A DNA stretch of 64,000 nt from Streptomyces griseoviridis (GCF_005222485.1 NZ_CP029078.1:6387501-6451500), one strand, 5' to 3'. Counted from the first letter of the stretch, positions 15,787 to 25,500 are shown. The notes: generated by a model from the sequence alone, not told the origin. Made by a program: numbers and translations.

Positions 15787-15814
15787 GGGGCCGGTCCGGC
15801 TACGGACCGGCCCC
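15787..15814 (+). terminator. Terminator after the RodZ-like gene
   Basis: A perfect 12-bp stem, GGGGCCGGTCCG pairing with CGGACCGGCCCC around a GCTA loop. There is no U tract, which is common for Streptomyces terminators. Confidence 0.75.
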
Positions 15815-15848
15815 GCCCCCGTCGACGTGGGGTGTCGGTGGGACGAAG

Positions 15849-15861
15849 TAGTCTTGAGCCC
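15849..15861 (+). promoter_or_regulatory. Leaderless promoter -10 of rimO
   Basis: TAGTCT (15849-15854) ends 7 nt before the ATG at 15862 and there is no ribosome site, so transcription probably starts at or next to the start codon. No clear -35 is seen. Confidence 0.5.
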
Positions 15862-17334
15862 ATGCCTGAACGCCGTACCGTCGCACTCGTCACCCTTGGC
15901 TGCGCCCGTAACGAGGTGGACTCGGAGGAGCTCGCAGGCCGCTTGGAGGCGGACGGCTGGGAACTCGTCCTGGACGCCGAGGAAGCGGACGTCGCCGTCG
16001 TCAACACGTGCGGCTTCGTCGACGCCGCCAAGAAGGACTCGGTCGACGCCCTCCTGGAGGCCAACGACCTCAAGAACCACGGCAGAACCCAGGCCGTGGT
16101 GGCGGTGGGCTGCATGGCCGAGCGGTACGGCAAGGAACTCGCCGAAGCGCTCCCCGAAGCCGACGGCGTCCTCGGCTTCGACGACTACGCGGACATCTCC
16201 GACCGCCTCCAGACCATCCTGAACGGCGGCATCCACGCCTCCCACACCCCGCGCGACCGCCGCAAGCTGCTCCCGATCAGCCCGGCCGAGCGGCAGGAGT
16301 CCGCCGCCGACGTGGCGCTGCCCGGACACGCGCCCGCCGACCTCCCGGACGGCCTCGCGCCCGCCTCCGGCCCCCGCGCGCCACTGCGCCGCCGGCTCGA
16401 CGGCAACCCGGTCGCCTCGGTCAAGCTCGCCTCCGGCTGCGACCGCCGCTGCACCTTCTGCGCCATCCCCTCCTTCCGCGGCTCCTTCATCTCCCGCCGC
16501 CCCAGCGACGTCCTCAACGAGACACGCTGGCTCGCCGAGCAGGGCGTCAAGGAGGTCATGCTGGTCTCCGAGAACAACACGTCCTACGGCAAGGACCTCG
16601 GCGACATCCGCCTCCTGGAGTCGCTGCTGCCCGAGCTGGCCGAGGTCGACGGCATCGAGCGGGTGCGCGTCAGCTACCTCCAGCCCGCCGAGATGCGCCC
16701 CGGCCTGATCGACGTCCTGACCTCCACGCCGAAGATCGCGCCCTACTTCGACCTCTCGTTCCAGCACTCCGCGCCCGGCGTGCTGCGCGCCATGCGCCGC
16801 TTCGGTGACACCGACCGCTTCCTGGAACTGCTCGACACCATCCGCGGCAAGGCGCCCCAGGCGGGCGCCCGCTCCAACTTCATCGTCGGCTTCCCCGGCG
16901 AGAGCGAGTCCGACCTCGCCGAGCTGGAGCGCTTCCTGAACAGCGCCAGGCTCGACGCCATCGGCGTCTTCGGCTACTCCGACGAGGACGGCACCGAGGC
17001 GGCCGGCTACGACAACAAGCTGCCCGAGGACGTCGTCGCCGATCGGCTCGCGCGGGTTTCCCGGCTCGCCGAGGAACTCGTCTCGCAGCGCGCCGAGGAA
17101 CGCGTCGGCGAGACCGTCCAGGTCCTGGTCGAGTCGGTCGACGGCGAGGACGGCGCGCATGGCCGCGGCGCCCACCAGGCGCCCGAGACCGACGGGCAGG
17201 TGCTGCTCACGAGCGGCGAGGGCCTGGCCGTCGGCCGTATGGTCGAGGCGAAGGTGGTCGGCACCGAAGGCGTCGACCTGGTGGCCGAGCCGCTCCTCGG
17301 CTCGTTCATGGGCGGCGACGAGGAGGGAAGATGA
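15862..17334 (+). CDS. rimO: Ribosomal protein S12 methylthiotransferase RimO
   Basis: A 490-residue radical-SAM enzyme that adds a methylthio group to the conserved aspartate of ribosomal protein S12. The N-terminal MTTase domain has three cysteines for the auxiliary cluster ([27 protein letters not shown]). The radical-SAM motif is Cys193-x3-Cys197-x2-Cys200 (GCDRRCTFC), and a TRAM domain closes the protein. [11 protein letters not shown] and the S-F-R-G segment after the radical-SAM motif mark RimO rather than MiaB; a true MiaB is at 58618. The ATG at 15862 fits a leaderless promoter. The stop overlaps the start of pgsA by 4 nt. Confidence 0.95.
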   Translation: MPERRTVALVTLGCARNEVDSEELAGRLEADGWELVLDAEEADVAVVNTCGFVDAAKKDSVDALLEANDLKNHGRTQAVVAVGCMAERYGKELAEALPEADGVLGFDDYADISDRLQTILNGGIHASHTPRDRRKLLPISPAERQESAADVALPGHAPADLPDGLAPASGPRAPLRRRLDGNPVASVKLASGCDRRCTFCAIPSFRGSFISRRPSDVLNETRWLAEQGVKEVMLVSENNTSYGKDLGDIRLLESLLPELAEVDGIERVRVSYLQPAEMRPGLIDVLTSTPKIAPYFDLSFQHSAPGVLRAMRRFGDTDRFLELLDTIRGKAPQAGARSNFIVGFPGESESDLAELERFLNSARLDAIGVFGYSDEDGTEAAGYDNKLPEDVVADRLARVSRLAEELVSQRAEERVGETVQVLVESVDGEDGAHGRGAHQAPETDGQVLLTSGEGLAVGRMVEAKVVGTEGVDLVAEPLLGSFMGGDEEGR

Positions 17335-18425
17335 CCGGAGTGCCGGCCTCGGCGGCGAACGGCCCCTCCGGCGCGCAGGGCGCCACCTCGGACGTTCCCC
17401 CGGCCCACCCGGACGTCTCCGCTGCCGCTTCGGGCGGGTCGCCGGGCTCGGAGGGCGGGTCGCCGGGCTTGGCCGGTGGGTCGCCGGGCTTGGCGGGCGG
17501 TTCTTCTGCTTCGCCTGGTGGTTCGTCTGCCTCCGCGGGCGGTTGCTCCGCTTCGCGGGGCGGGTCGTCTGTCTCGGCCAGTGGTTCTTCGGCCTTGCCT
17601 GGTGATTCCTCGGTCTCGGCGGGTGGGTCGTCTGTCTCGCCTGGTGGTTCTTCGGCCTTGCCCGGTGGTTCGTCTGCCTCGCCTGGTGCTTCTTCTGCTT
17701 CGTCTGGCGGTTCCTCGGGTTCCGCGGGGGTGTCGGATCTTTCCCCGGCAGGTGCGGACGCCGCTTCGCCGGCTGCTGATTCCGACGCCGGGGCGAAGGC
17801 GCCGCGTGGCGCGAAGATCGCCGCCGCGGCCGTCAACCAGGCCAGCGTCTGGAACATCGCCAACCTGCTGACCATGCTCCGACTGGTCCTGGTCCCCGGC
17901 TTCGTCGCCCTGATGCTCGCCGACGGCGGATACGACCCGGCGTGGCGCGCGTTCGCCTGGGCCGCTTTCGCCGTCGCCATGATCACCGACCTGTTCGACG
18001 GCCATCTGGCCCGCACCTACGACCTCGTCACCGACTTCGGGAAGATCGCCGACCCCATCGCCGACAAGGCGATCATGGGAGCGGCGCTGATCTGTCTCTC
18101 CGTGCTGGGCGATCTGCCGTGGTGGGTCACGATCGTCATCCTCGGCCGGGAACTCGGGATCACCCTCATGCGTTTCGTGGTCATCCGGTACGGAGTGATC
18201 CCGGCGAGCCGCGGCGGCAAGCTCAAGACGCTCGTCCAGGGCGTGGCGGTCGGGATGTACGTCCTGGCGCTGACGGGGTGGCTGGCCACTCTGAGATTCT
18301 GGGTGATGGGCGCGGCGGTCGTGCTGACCGTGGTGACCGGGCTCGACTACGTAAGACAGGCCATTGTGCTGCGCCGACAGGGAATCGCCGAACGCAAAGC
18401 GGCGACGGAGGAGACGGAAGCGTGA
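17331..18425 (+). CDS. pgsA: CDP-diacylglycerol-glycerol-3-phosphate 3-phosphatidyltransferase with a heptad-repeat extension
   Basis: The membrane core (about residues 165-364) starts at [17 protein letters not shown]. It carries the CDP-alcohol phosphotransferase motif D-G-x2-A-R-x7-D-F-G-x3-D-x3-D ([17 protein letters not shown], then IADPIADK) and makes phosphatidylglycerol phosphate. The first 165 residues are not part of the family. Residues 35-139 are 15 tandem heptads of the type [14 protein letters not shown], read from 21-bp DNA repeats with unusually many T-ending codons. The ATG overlaps the rimO stop (ATGA) and follows GAGGAGGG, which supports translation of the extension. A later start near the core would give a normal-length protein, but no good one is seen. 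Confidence 0.9.
   Translation: MTGVPASAANGPSGAQGATSDVPPAHPDVSAAASGGSPGSEGGSPGLAGGSPGLAGGSSASPGGSSASAGGCSASRGGSSVSASGSSALPGDSSVSAGGSSVSPGGSSALPGGSSASPGASSASSGGSSGSAGVSDLSPAGADAASPAADSDAGAKAPRGAKIAAAAVNQASVWNIANLLTMLRLVLVPGFVALMLADGGYDPAWRAFAWAAFAVAMITDLFDGHLARTYDLVTDFGKIADPIADKAIMGAALICLSVLGDLPWWVTIVILGRELGITLMRFVVIRYGVIPASRGGKLKTLVQGVAVGMYVLALTGWLATLRFWVMGAAVVLTVVTGLDYVRQAIVLRRQGIAERKAATEETEA
17433..17747 (+). repeat. 21-bp tandem repeat (15 copies) in the 5' part of pgsA
   Basis: Fifteen imperfect 21-bp units encode Gly-Gly-Ser-Ser-type heptads. The repeat uses codons such as TCT, GCT, CCT and GGT that are rare in the neighbouring genes, and its local GC is lower than that of the flanks. 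Confidence 0.85.
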
Positions 18426-18967
18426 GTTCCGCAGCCGCCGACGTGGTGCGACTACTGACAGTGAGAGGCTGGACCCTCGCCGTCGCCGAGTCGCTGACCG
18501 GCGGCCTCGTGGCCGCGGACCTCACCTCGGTGCCCGGCGCCTCCCGGGCCTTCCGCGGCTCGGTCACGGCGTACGCCACCGACCTGAAGCAGCGGCTGCT
18601 CGACGTCGACGCCACCCTGCTGGCCCAGCGCGGCGCGGTCGACGCGCAGGTCGCGGCGCAGATGGCGGCAGGCGTACGGACCGCGCTCGGCGCCGACTGG
18701 GGCATCGCGACCGCCGGGGTGGCCGGCCCCGACGCCCAGGACGGGCAGCCCGTCGGGACGGTATTCGTCGCCGTCGCGGGCCCCACCGGGACGGATTCCG
18801 GTTCTGCCGGTGGCGGAAAAGTGGTAGCCCTGCGGTTGAACGGCGACCGTACGGAAATTCGTAAGGAGAGTGTACGCAGCGTGCTCGGACTGCTCCTGAC
18901 CGAGTTGCTGAGCGAACAGACCGGGAATGAGCGGGCACAGGATACGGAACAGAACGGGGGGTTTTGA
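18422..18967 (+). CDS. cinA: CinA C-terminal domain protein (nicotinamide-nucleotide amidohydrolase, PncC type)
   Basis: 181 residues made only of the CinA C-terminal domain: LAVAESLTGGLVAADLTSVPGAS near the start, then TAYATDLKQRLLDVD and GIATAGVAGPDAQDGQPVGTV. Family members hydrolyse NMN to nicotinic acid mononucleotide for NAD recycling. The N-terminal MoCF-like domain of full-length CinA is absent, as in PncC. The GTG start overlaps the pgsA stop (GTGA), so the gene is translationally coupled in the rimO-pgsA-cinA operon. clgR follows about 110 bp downstream, the same neighbourhood as pgsA3-clgR in mycobacteria. Confidence 0.92.
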   Translation: MSSAAADVVRLLTVRGWTLAVAESLTGGLVAADLTSVPGASRAFRGSVTAYATDLKQRLLDVDATLLAQRGAVDAQVAAQMAAGVRTALGADWGIATAGVAGPDAQDGQPVGTVFVAVAGPTGTDSGSAGGGKVVALRLNGDRTEIRKESVRSVLGLLLTELLSEQTGNERAQDTEQNGGF

Positions 18968-19076
18968 TGTTTGCAGCCCTGAGTGAACACGACATCGCTC
19001 CCCGCACGGCCGCGGCGCAAGGCGGTACGGTGGGGCGTGAAGGATGCGGTTACGCGGTCCGAGGAGGGAGCCACCG

Positions 19077-19451
19077 ATGATTCTGCTCCGTCGCCTGCTG
19101 GGTGACGTGCTGCGTCGGCAGCGCCAGCGCCAGGGCCGTACTCTGCGCGAAGTCTCCTCGTCCGCCCGAGTCTCACTCGGCTATCTCTCCGAGGTGGAGC
19201 GGGGGCAGAAGGAGGCATCCTCCGAGCTGCTCGCCGCCATCTGCGACGCGCTGGACGTACGGATGTCCGAGCTGATGCGGGAAGTGAGCGACGAGCTCGC
19301 CCTCGCCGAGCTGGCCCAGTCTGCCGCGGCCACCGAGCCCGTACCCGCGCCGGTTCGTCCGATGCTGGGTTCCGTCTCGGTGACCGGTGTACCGCCGGAA
19401 CGGGTGACCATCAAGGCGCCCGCCGAGGCGGTGGACGTGGTCGCCGCGTGA
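19077..19451 (+). CDS. clgR: Clp protease gene regulator ClgR
   Basis: A 124-residue XRE-type activator. The helix-turn-helix at about 8-65 ([32 protein letters not shown]) matches actinobacterial ClgR closely, which activates clpP1clpP2, lon and related protein-quality genes. The protein ends in Ala-Ala. In S. lividans ClgR a C-terminal Ala-Ala makes the protein a ClpP substrate, so the same feedback degradation is likely here. The ATG at 19077 follows GAGGAGGGAG. Eleven in-frame codons upstream (from 19044) have no ribosome site. Confidence 0.9.
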   Translation: MILLRRLLGDVLRRQRQRQGRTLREVSSSARVSLGYLSEVERGQKEASSELLAAICDALDVRMSELMREVSDELALAELAQSAAATEPVPAPVRPMLGSVSVTGVPPERVTIKAPAEAVDVVAA

Positions 19452-19516
19452 TCCGTACGCCGGAACACGTCTGAGCCGACCGTGCGCGCGGGAGACCGCG
19501 CGCCACACCGTGCGCG

Positions 19517-19570
19517 AGCCCCGGTCGTCGCCTCTCCACTTTCTCCGGAGAGGCGACCACCGGGGCTTTC
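19517..19570 (+). terminator. Terminator between clgR and dps
   Basis: A 21-bp stem with one mismatch (AGCCCCGGTCGTCGCCTCTCC against GGAGAGGCGACCACCGGGGCT), a 9-nt loop, then TTTCG. This is a strong intrinsic terminator after clgR. Confidence 0.85.
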
Positions 19571-19625
19571 GTGCATCGTGGAGGGGCGGAACTCGGGGCC
19601 GGACCCAGCGAACGGAGCACAACGG

Positions 19626-20096
19626 ATGTACGTCGTGAAAAGCCCCCTGTCCGACGCGGACCTCAAGACCGTCGCCGAAGCCCTCCAAGGCGCCCTCGTC
19701 GACCTGGTGGATCTGTCCCTGGTCGCGAAGCAGGTGCACTGGAACGTGGTCGGACCGCGCTTCCGCTCCGTCCACCTCCAGCTCGACGATGTCGTCGACA
19801 CCGCCAGGACCCACTCCGACACGGTCGCCGAACGGGCCTCCGCGCTGGGCGTGCCGCCGGACGGCCGCGCCTCCACCGTGGCCACCGGCAGCGGCATCGG
19901 TGTCATCCCCGACGGGTGGATCCAGGACTCGGACGCGGTGGGAACCCTCGTCGAGGCCCTGGGCGCCGTGATCGTGCGGATGCGTGAGCGAGTGGCTGAC
20001 ACGGGCGAGGCCGACCCCGTCAGCCAGGACATCTTCATCCAGATCACCGGCGACCTCGAGAAGCACCACTGGATGTTCCAGGCCGAGAACGGCTAG
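19626..20096 (+). CDS. dps: Dps-family DNA-protecting ferritin-like protein
   Basis: A 156-residue Dps/miniferritin. The ferroxidase signature is present: KQVHWNVVGPRF gives the first metal His, SVHLQLDDVVD gives the second His and the Asp, and HSDTVAERASALG contains the Glu. Dps assembles into a 12-mer that oxidises Fe(II) with peroxide and protects DNA. The ATG at 19626 was chosen because homology starts there (YVVKSPLSDADLKTVAEAL) and GGAG lies upstream. The preceding 48 in-frame codons run through the clgR terminator and are not coding. Confidence 0.93.
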   Translation: MYVVKSPLSDADLKTVAEALQGALVDLVDLSLVAKQVHWNVVGPRFRSVHLQLDDVVDTARTHSDTVAERASALGVPPDGRASTVATGSGIGVIPDGWIQDSDAVGTLVEALGAVIVRMRERVADTGEADPVSQDIFIQITGDLEKHHWMFQAENG

Positions 20097-20110
20097 GGCT
20101 TGGCGGGACG

Positions 20111-20170
20111 GGCGCGACCGGGTGCGATGGGTGCGACCGGGTGCGACCGGGTGCGACGGGTGCGACGAGT
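20111..20170. repeat. 10-bp minisatellite after dps
   Basis: About six imperfect copies of GGGTGCGACC/GGGTGCGACG lie directly after the dps stop. The rest of the gap to 20370 is G/T-skewed, with GTGGTGCGGTT-type repeats near 20260-20280. No gene is seen there. Confidence 0.7.
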
Positions 20171-20334
20171 TTGGCCGGCTGAGGGTCGTGGTGCGGGCTT
20201 GGTCGGCCGTCGTGCGCGGTTCGGGCGGGTGCCGTGGTGCGGGGCCTGGGGCGGCCGTGGTGCGGTTGTGGTGCGGTTGTGGTGCTCGCTCATCGTGTGC
20301 CGGGTGTGCCGGGCATGCGCCCTTTCGTGGGACA

Positions 20335-20347
20335 AGAACGGCGTTCT
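20335..20347. promoter_or_regulatory. Dyad AGAAC-GGC-GTTCT upstream of the small membrane protein gene
   Basis: A perfect 5-bp inverted repeat with a 3-bp centre, 24 bp before the ATG at 20371 and overlapping TCTAAC, which could be part of a -10. It is a candidate operator for an unknown regulator. Confidence 0.35.
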
Positions 20348-20370
20348 AACGTCGGTCTGGAGGTGAGCGC

Positions 20371-20652
20371 ATGGCGCGGCCGATAGTGCGCCGGGGGGTG
20401 CTGATCGGGCTGGGGCTGCTGTGGTGGTGGGCCGTGCTACGGCTCACGCTGGCGCCCGGCGCCGCCGGGGTCCTCGAAGGGACCGTCGCGGCCGGAGGGT
20501 GGGGGCTGAGCCTGCTGCCGGTGCACTGTGTGGCGAAGTCGCGCGCGGCCGGCGCCGTCGCCACCGGGCGGTGGCGGGACGCCTGGCGGACCGGGCGGGT
20601 CACCACGGCATCGCCACTCCGCCGTTCGGACGCAGAATCTGGCCCGTCGTGA
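20371..20652 (+). CDS. Small hypothetical membrane protein
   Basis: 93 residues with a basic start and one or two hydrophobic segments (about 8-27, GVLIGLGLLWWWAVLRLTL; a weaker one at about 38-52), then a basic tail. The perfect ribosome site GGAGGTGA lies a few bases before the ATG, which is the main reason to call it real. The 3' end overlaps the convergent SDR gene by 53 bp. No function is assigned. Confidence 0.65.
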   Translation: MARPIVRRGVLIGLGLLWWWAVLRLTLAPGAAGVLEGTVAAGGWGLSLLPVHCVAKSRAAGAVATGRWRDAWRTGRVTTASPLRRSDAESGPS

Positions 20653-21451
20653 ACGACGACGCGTCCGACGCCAGATGCAGCACGGCGTGGGCGACGTCAT
20701 CCGGCTCGCCCACCCGGCCCAGCGGGGCCATCCGCGCCATCGCCGTCTCCGTGCGCTCCCGCGCCCCGGCCTCCTGGCGGTCGGTCATCGGGGTGCGGAT
20801 CCAGCCCGGTGCGACCGCGTTCACCCGGATGCCGTGCCGGCCCACCTCCTGGGCCAGGGTCTTCGTCAGCTGGACCACGGCCGCCTTGGCGACGCCGTAG
20901 CAGAGCAGGCCGGGGCGGCCTGTGTCCACGGCGCCCGAGGCCATGGTGATGATGCTGCCGCCTGAGCTGCTTGAGCTGCTTGAGCTGCTTGAGCTGCTTG
21001 AGCCGCGTGAGCTGTCTGTGCCGCCTGGGCTGCCTGAGCTTGTGGCGGCCGTGTCGGTTGAGAGCATCTGGCGGACTGCCTCCTGGCACGCGTACAGGAC
21101 GCCCTTGAAGTTGACGTCCAGGACCCTGTCCAGGTCCTCGTCCCGGGTCTCCAGGACCGTACTCGTGTGCATGATCCCGGCGATCGCCGCCATCACGTCC
21201 AGCCGCTCGCAGGAGCCGACGGCCTGCCGCAGTGCCTTCCGGTCGGTGACGTCCAGGTGGTGGGTGTGGGCCGTGCCGCCCGCCTCCTTGATCAGGGCCG
21301 CCGTCTCGTGGAGGTTCCGCGCGTCGCGGTCTGCGCAGTGCACCGTGGCGCCCGCCCGCGCCAGCAGTACCGCCGAGGCGCGCCCGATGCCGGTGGCGGC
21401 CCCGGTGACGAAGGCGGTCCGTCCGGAGAGGTCGTACGCCGTGAGGGGCAT
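20600..21451 (-). CDS. Short-chain dehydrogenase/reductase with a poly-serine insertion
   Basis: About 283 residues, classical SDR. The nucleotide-binding motif TGAATGIG, Asn in VLDVNFKG, catalytic Ser in ITMASGAVD and YxxxK as YGVAK are all present, as is PGWIRTPM. The usual NNAG after beta-4 is AAIAG. Between helix E and beta-5 there is an insertion of about 30 residues (TSSGSPGGTDSSRG followed by 13 serines and Gly-Gly) coded by 9-bp repeats. The substrate is not predictable. The ATG at 21451 is the first with family homology; TACCGT lies 6 nt upstream, so it may be leaderless. A start 12 codons earlier is possible but unsupported. Confidence 0.88.
   Translation of the reverse strand: MPLTAYDLSGRTAFVTGAATGIGRASAVLLARAGATVHCADRDARNLHETAALIKEAGGTAHTHHLDVTDRKALRQAVGSCERLDVMAAIAGIMHTSTVLETRDEDLDRVLDVNFKGVLYACQEAVRQMLSTDTAATSSGSPGGTDSSRGSSSSSSSSSSSSSGGSIITMASGAVDTGRPGLLCYGVAKAAVVQLTKTLAQEVGRHGIRVNAVAPGWIRTPMTDRQEAGARERTETAMARMAPLGRVGEPDDVAHAVLHLASDASSFTTGQILRPNGGVAMPW
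20963..21043. repeat. 9-bp tandem repeat inside the SDR gene
   Basis: Four perfect copies of TGAGCTGCT (20963-20998) followed by five degraded copies. It codes for the poly-serine insertion on the minus strand and stays in frame because the unit is 9 bp. Confidence 0.9.
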
Positions 21452-21487
21452 GGATCGACGGTACGAGGGTTTCTGACGGGGCGTCAA

Positions 21488-22306
21488 CTAGTGTGGTGCG
21501 GTGGGGATGTTGAATGGGGTTGGGCCCTGCTGGCAGGTCGGGCACCAGTAGGTGGGGCGCTCTCGGGAGCCGTCGCCCTGGTCGGCCCGCTGTACGGGGG
21601 TGCCGCAGCGCAGGCAGGGGCGGGGGGCGCGGCCGTACACGAACAGGTTCTGGCCGCGGCGGCCCGTCGTGTTGCGGACCGGGCGGTCGCGGTTCGCCTC
21701 CAGGAGATGCTGGGCGAGTGCCGGGAGTTTCGCGGCGCGGTCCGTCGGGAGCGCGCCGATCGGGAGCCAGGGGGTGGCGCCGAGCAAGAAGCACAGCTCA
21801 CTCTTGTAGACGTTGCCGATGCCGGCCAGATTGCGCTGGTCGAGGAGCGCCTCGCCGAGCGGGCGGGCCGGGTCGGCGAGGAGGTTGGCCAGCGCCAGGT
21901 CCGGGTTCCAGTCGGGGCCGAGGAGGTCGGGGCCGAGGTGTCCTACGGCGCGGTCCTCGTCCGTGGTGCGCAGCAGCTCCACGACGGGGAGGCGGTAGCC
22001 GACCGCCGTGCGGTCGGTGGTACCCAGGATCGCGCGGATCTGGTGGGCGGGGCCGCCGGTCCAGCGGTGGCCGTTCTCGAAGATCTTCCAGGCTCCGTCC
22101 ATCCGCAGGTGCGAGTGGAGGGTGAGGCCGCCCTCGATGCGGGTCAGCAGGTGCTTGCCGCGCGGGGTGACGTCCAGGACGGTGCGGCCGGTGAGGTCGG
22201 CGGTCGCGTGGGCGGGCACGCGGAGGTCGCTGCAGGTCAGCACCTTGCCCGCTAGGGCGCTGTGCAGGCGCTTCGTGGTCTGCCAGACCGTGTCACCTTC
22301 GGGCAT
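21488..22306 (-). CDS. Fpg/Nei-family DNA glycosylase (endonuclease VIII type)
   Basis: A 272-residue base-excision repair glycosylase/AP lyase. It starts PEGDTVW (after Met removal, catalytic Pro and Glu), has LDQRNLAGIGNVYKSELCF for the helix-two-turn-helix, and ends in a CxxC...CxxC zinc finger (CLRCGTPV, YWCPTCQ). The zinc-finger form and PEGDT start resemble actinobacterial Nei2 rather than Fpg. The stop lies close to the SDR start. It precedes the large helicase Lhr on the same strand in the gene order lhr-nei, both of them repair-related. Confidence 0.92.
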   Translation of the reverse strand: MPEGDTVWQTTKRLHSALAGKVLTCSDLRVPAHATADLTGRTVLDVTPRGKHLLTRIEGGLTLHSHLRMDGAWKIFENGHRWTGGPAHQIRAILGTTDRTAVGYRLPVVELLRTTDEDRAVGHLGPDLLGPDWNPDLALANLLADPARPLGEALLDQRNLAGIGNVYKSELCFLLGATPWLPIGALPTDRAAKLPALAQHLLEANRDRPVRNTTGRRGQNLFVYGRAPRPCLRCGTPVQRADQGDGSRERPTYWCPTCQQGPTPFNIPTAPH

Positions 22307-22397
22307 GGGTCAAGGGTGGCACGGGGGAGGAGGACGTGCGGGGGCGTGCCGGCGTGCTCACTGTGCTTGTTTGGGGCTTGTGTCCGTGGGTGGGGTC

Positions 22398-22511
22398 GGG
22401 GTCGCGGGGGTGCGGCGAATCCGCCGCTTGATGGGCCCTTGGGACTGTTTCCTTGGTGGAACTGGGGTGGTGACCGGGTACGCGGCGGATTGCGCCGCAC
22501 CCCCGCGACCC
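22398..22511. repeat. Large inverted repeat between lhr and nei
   Basis: Left arm 22399-22427 and right arm 22482-22511 are 29-30 bp long and complementary except for one extra C in the right arm. The spacer is 54 nt. Each arm also contains its own short palindrome (GCGGCG...CCGCCGC). It could be the lhr terminator, a REP-like extragenic palindrome or a MITE remnant. The rest of the 279-bp gap holds no gene. Confidence 0.75.
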
Positions 22512-22585
22512 ACTCCCGGTGCGTGGGCCACCCTCACCCGTGGTGGGCGGCCTTCCGGGTGGGTCGCCTGGCCTCCTGTGGTGGG

Positions 22586-25500
22586 TCATGCGCGTAGGCG
22601 TAGGCCGCGGGGGGTTGCGATGAAGCCCTTGCCCTCCAGGAGTGCGCCCAGGGGGGAGGTCAGGGCCGAGGTGCCGTTGACCCGTTCCACGGTGACCGTG
22701 CCCAGGGAGCCCGCGCGGGCCGCCGTCGCCAGGGCCTCGGCCGCCGACTGGAGGCGGGGGTCGTCGGTTGCCGTGCCTGCCGGGTCGGTGGGCCAGGCCA
22801 GCAGGGTCTTGCCGCCGCGCTCCATGTAGAGCGTCAGCTCGCCGTCCACCAGTACGACCAGGGAGCCCGCCTTGCGGCCCGCCTTGTGGGTCGCGCCGGG
22901 CGGGGGGTCGGGCCAGGGGAGTGCGGCGCCGTAGGCGTTCGCCGGGTCTGCCGCTGCCAGGACCAAGGCTCTGGAGTCGGGGGTGGGGGCGCGGCGTCCG
23001 CCCGAGTAACCCGAGTAACCCGCGTAACCGGAGTAACCGGAGGCGCTAGAGGTGCCGGAGGTGGGGGTGGGGGAGGTGGGGGTGCTGGAGGTAGGGGTGC
23101 CGTTGGTGGGGGTGGTCGTGGGGGGGTCGGTGGGGGAGAGGGGTGGGAAGGTGAATGTGGTTGGGGGTGTGGCGGGTGTGGTCAGGTTTGTGGGTGTGGC
23201 TGGGTGGGGTGGGGTGAAGGTGTCCACCGGTGGTTGCGGGGGGAGGGGGGCGCCTCTGTCGCGGGCGTTCGCCACCGCGCGTAGGCGGTCCACCGCGCCG
23301 TCCATCGCGAACTGGGCCGCTCCCAGGCCCTCCACCACATAGCCGCGACGGGCCTGGCCGCTGTCCTCGAACGCCGACAGCACGCGGTACGTCGCCGAGA
23401 AGCCGCCCTCGATGCCCTCCGCGGCGACCGCGCCCCGGGTGACCACGCCGTGCCGGTCGAGCAGGGTGCGGGCCACGGCGTGTGCGCGGACGGTCGGGTC
23501 GCCCTCGCGAGGCGGGAGCAGGGACCAGCGGCCCGCGACGGGGGGCGGGCCGCCCCTGGAGGCCGGGCGGGCCGCCGCGGTCAGGGAGCCGTACCGGCCG
23601 CGCGGGACGTTCCGCTTCGCGCGGTGGGCGGTGGAGCCCGCGGTGCGGCCCGAGCCGAGCAGGGCGCGCATCGGGGTCAGCGTGTCGTTGGTCAGGCGAC
23701 CTGACCAGGCCAGGTCCCAGATGGTGTCGGCGAGCTGCGGGTCGGTGGCCGCCGGGTGGGTGGTGGCGCGGACCTGGTCGGCGATCTGGCGGAAGAACAG
23801 GCCGTAGCCACCGGCGAGGGTGTCGAGGACGGACTGGTGCAGGGCCGTCAGCTCCAGCGGGTGCGGTGCGGGCAGGAGCACCGGGGCGGCGTCGGCCAGG
23901 TAGAGGGAGATCCAGCCGTCCTTGCCCGGCAGCGAGCCCGCGCCTGCCCACACCACCTCGCCCGCCGCCGTCAGTTCGTCGAGCATCGCCTGGCTGTAGT
24001 TCGCCACCCGGGACGGCAGGACCAGCTTCTCCAGGGCGGACGCGGGTACGGACGCGCCCTGGAGCTGTTCGAGGGCGCGGACCAGGCCGTCGGTGCCGCG
24101 CAGTGTGTGCCCGGTGCCGATGTGCTGCCACTGGGGCAGGAACTGGGCGAGCGCGGGCGGCGGCACCGGCTCCAGCTCGTGCCGGAGCGCGGCCAGGGAG
24201 CGGCGGCGCAGCCTGCGCAGCACCGTCGCGTCGCACCACTCCTGGCCGATGCCCGCCGGATGGAACTCGCCCTGCACGACCCGGCCCGCCGCCGTGAGCC
24301 GTTGGAGGCCGCCCTCGGTGACCGCCGTGCCCAGGCCGAACCTGGCGGCCACCGCGGCCGACGTGAACGGGCCGTGGGTGCGGGCGTACCGGGCGAGGAG
24401 GTCGCCGAGCGGGTCCTTGACCGGTTCGGTGAACGCCTCCGGCACGCCGACCGGGAGCGCCGTGCCGAGGGCGTCGCGCAGCCGGCCCGCGTCCTCGATC
24501 GCCGCCCAGTGGTCGGTGCCGCCGATCCGCACCTGGATGGCGCGGCGGGCCGACGCCAGCTCCCGCGCCCACTCCGGTTCGGCGCCCCGGTCGGCCAGTT
24601 CGGCGTCGGTGAGCGGGCCGAGCATCCGCAGCAGGTCGGCGACGCCCTCGGCGTCCTTGACCCGCCGGTCCTCGGTGCGCCACTGCAGTTCCCGCTCCAG
24701 CTCGGCGAGCACCTCGGCGTCCAGCAGCTCGCGCAGCTCCGCCTGGCCGAGCAGTTCGGCCAGCAGATGGGAGTCGAGGGACAGGGCGGCGGCCCGGCGC
24801 TCGGCGAGCGGTGAATCGCCCTCGTAGAGGAACTGGGCGACGTACCCGAACAGCAGGGAGCGGGCGAACGGGGACGGCTCCTGGGTCGTCACCTCGACCA
24901 GGCGGACCCTGCGGGACTCCAGGTCGCCCATCAGCTCGACGAGCCCGGGGACGTCGAAGACGTCCTGGAGGCACTCGCGGACCGCTTCGAGGACGATCGG
25001 GAACGACCCGAACTCGCTTGCCACCTGGAGGAGTTGTGAGGCCCGCTGGCGCTGCTGCCACAGCGGGGTGCGCTTGCCGGGGCTGCGGCGCGGCAGCAGC
25101 AGCGCGCGGGCCGCGCACTCGCGGAACCGGGACGCGAACAGCGCGGAGCCGCCGACCTGGTCGGTGACGATCTGGTCGACGTCGCCCTTGTCGAAGACGA
25201 CGTCCTGCGCGCCGATCGGCGCGTCGTCGTCCGGACCCGCCGCCGACGTTCTCGAGGAGGTGCCCGCCTGCTCCGTCCGTTCGTGGTCGAGCAGGTCAAG
25301 GCTCATCAGGTCGGCGTCCGGCAGCCGCAGCACGATGCCGTCGTCGGCGTGCATCACCTGGGCGTCCATGCCGTACCGCTCGGCGAGCCTGGCGCTGAGC
25401 GCGAGCGCCCACGGGGCGTGCACCTGGGCGCCGAACGGGGAGTGCACGACCACCCGCCAGTCGCCCAGCTCGTCCCGGAACCGCTCGACGACGATCGTGC

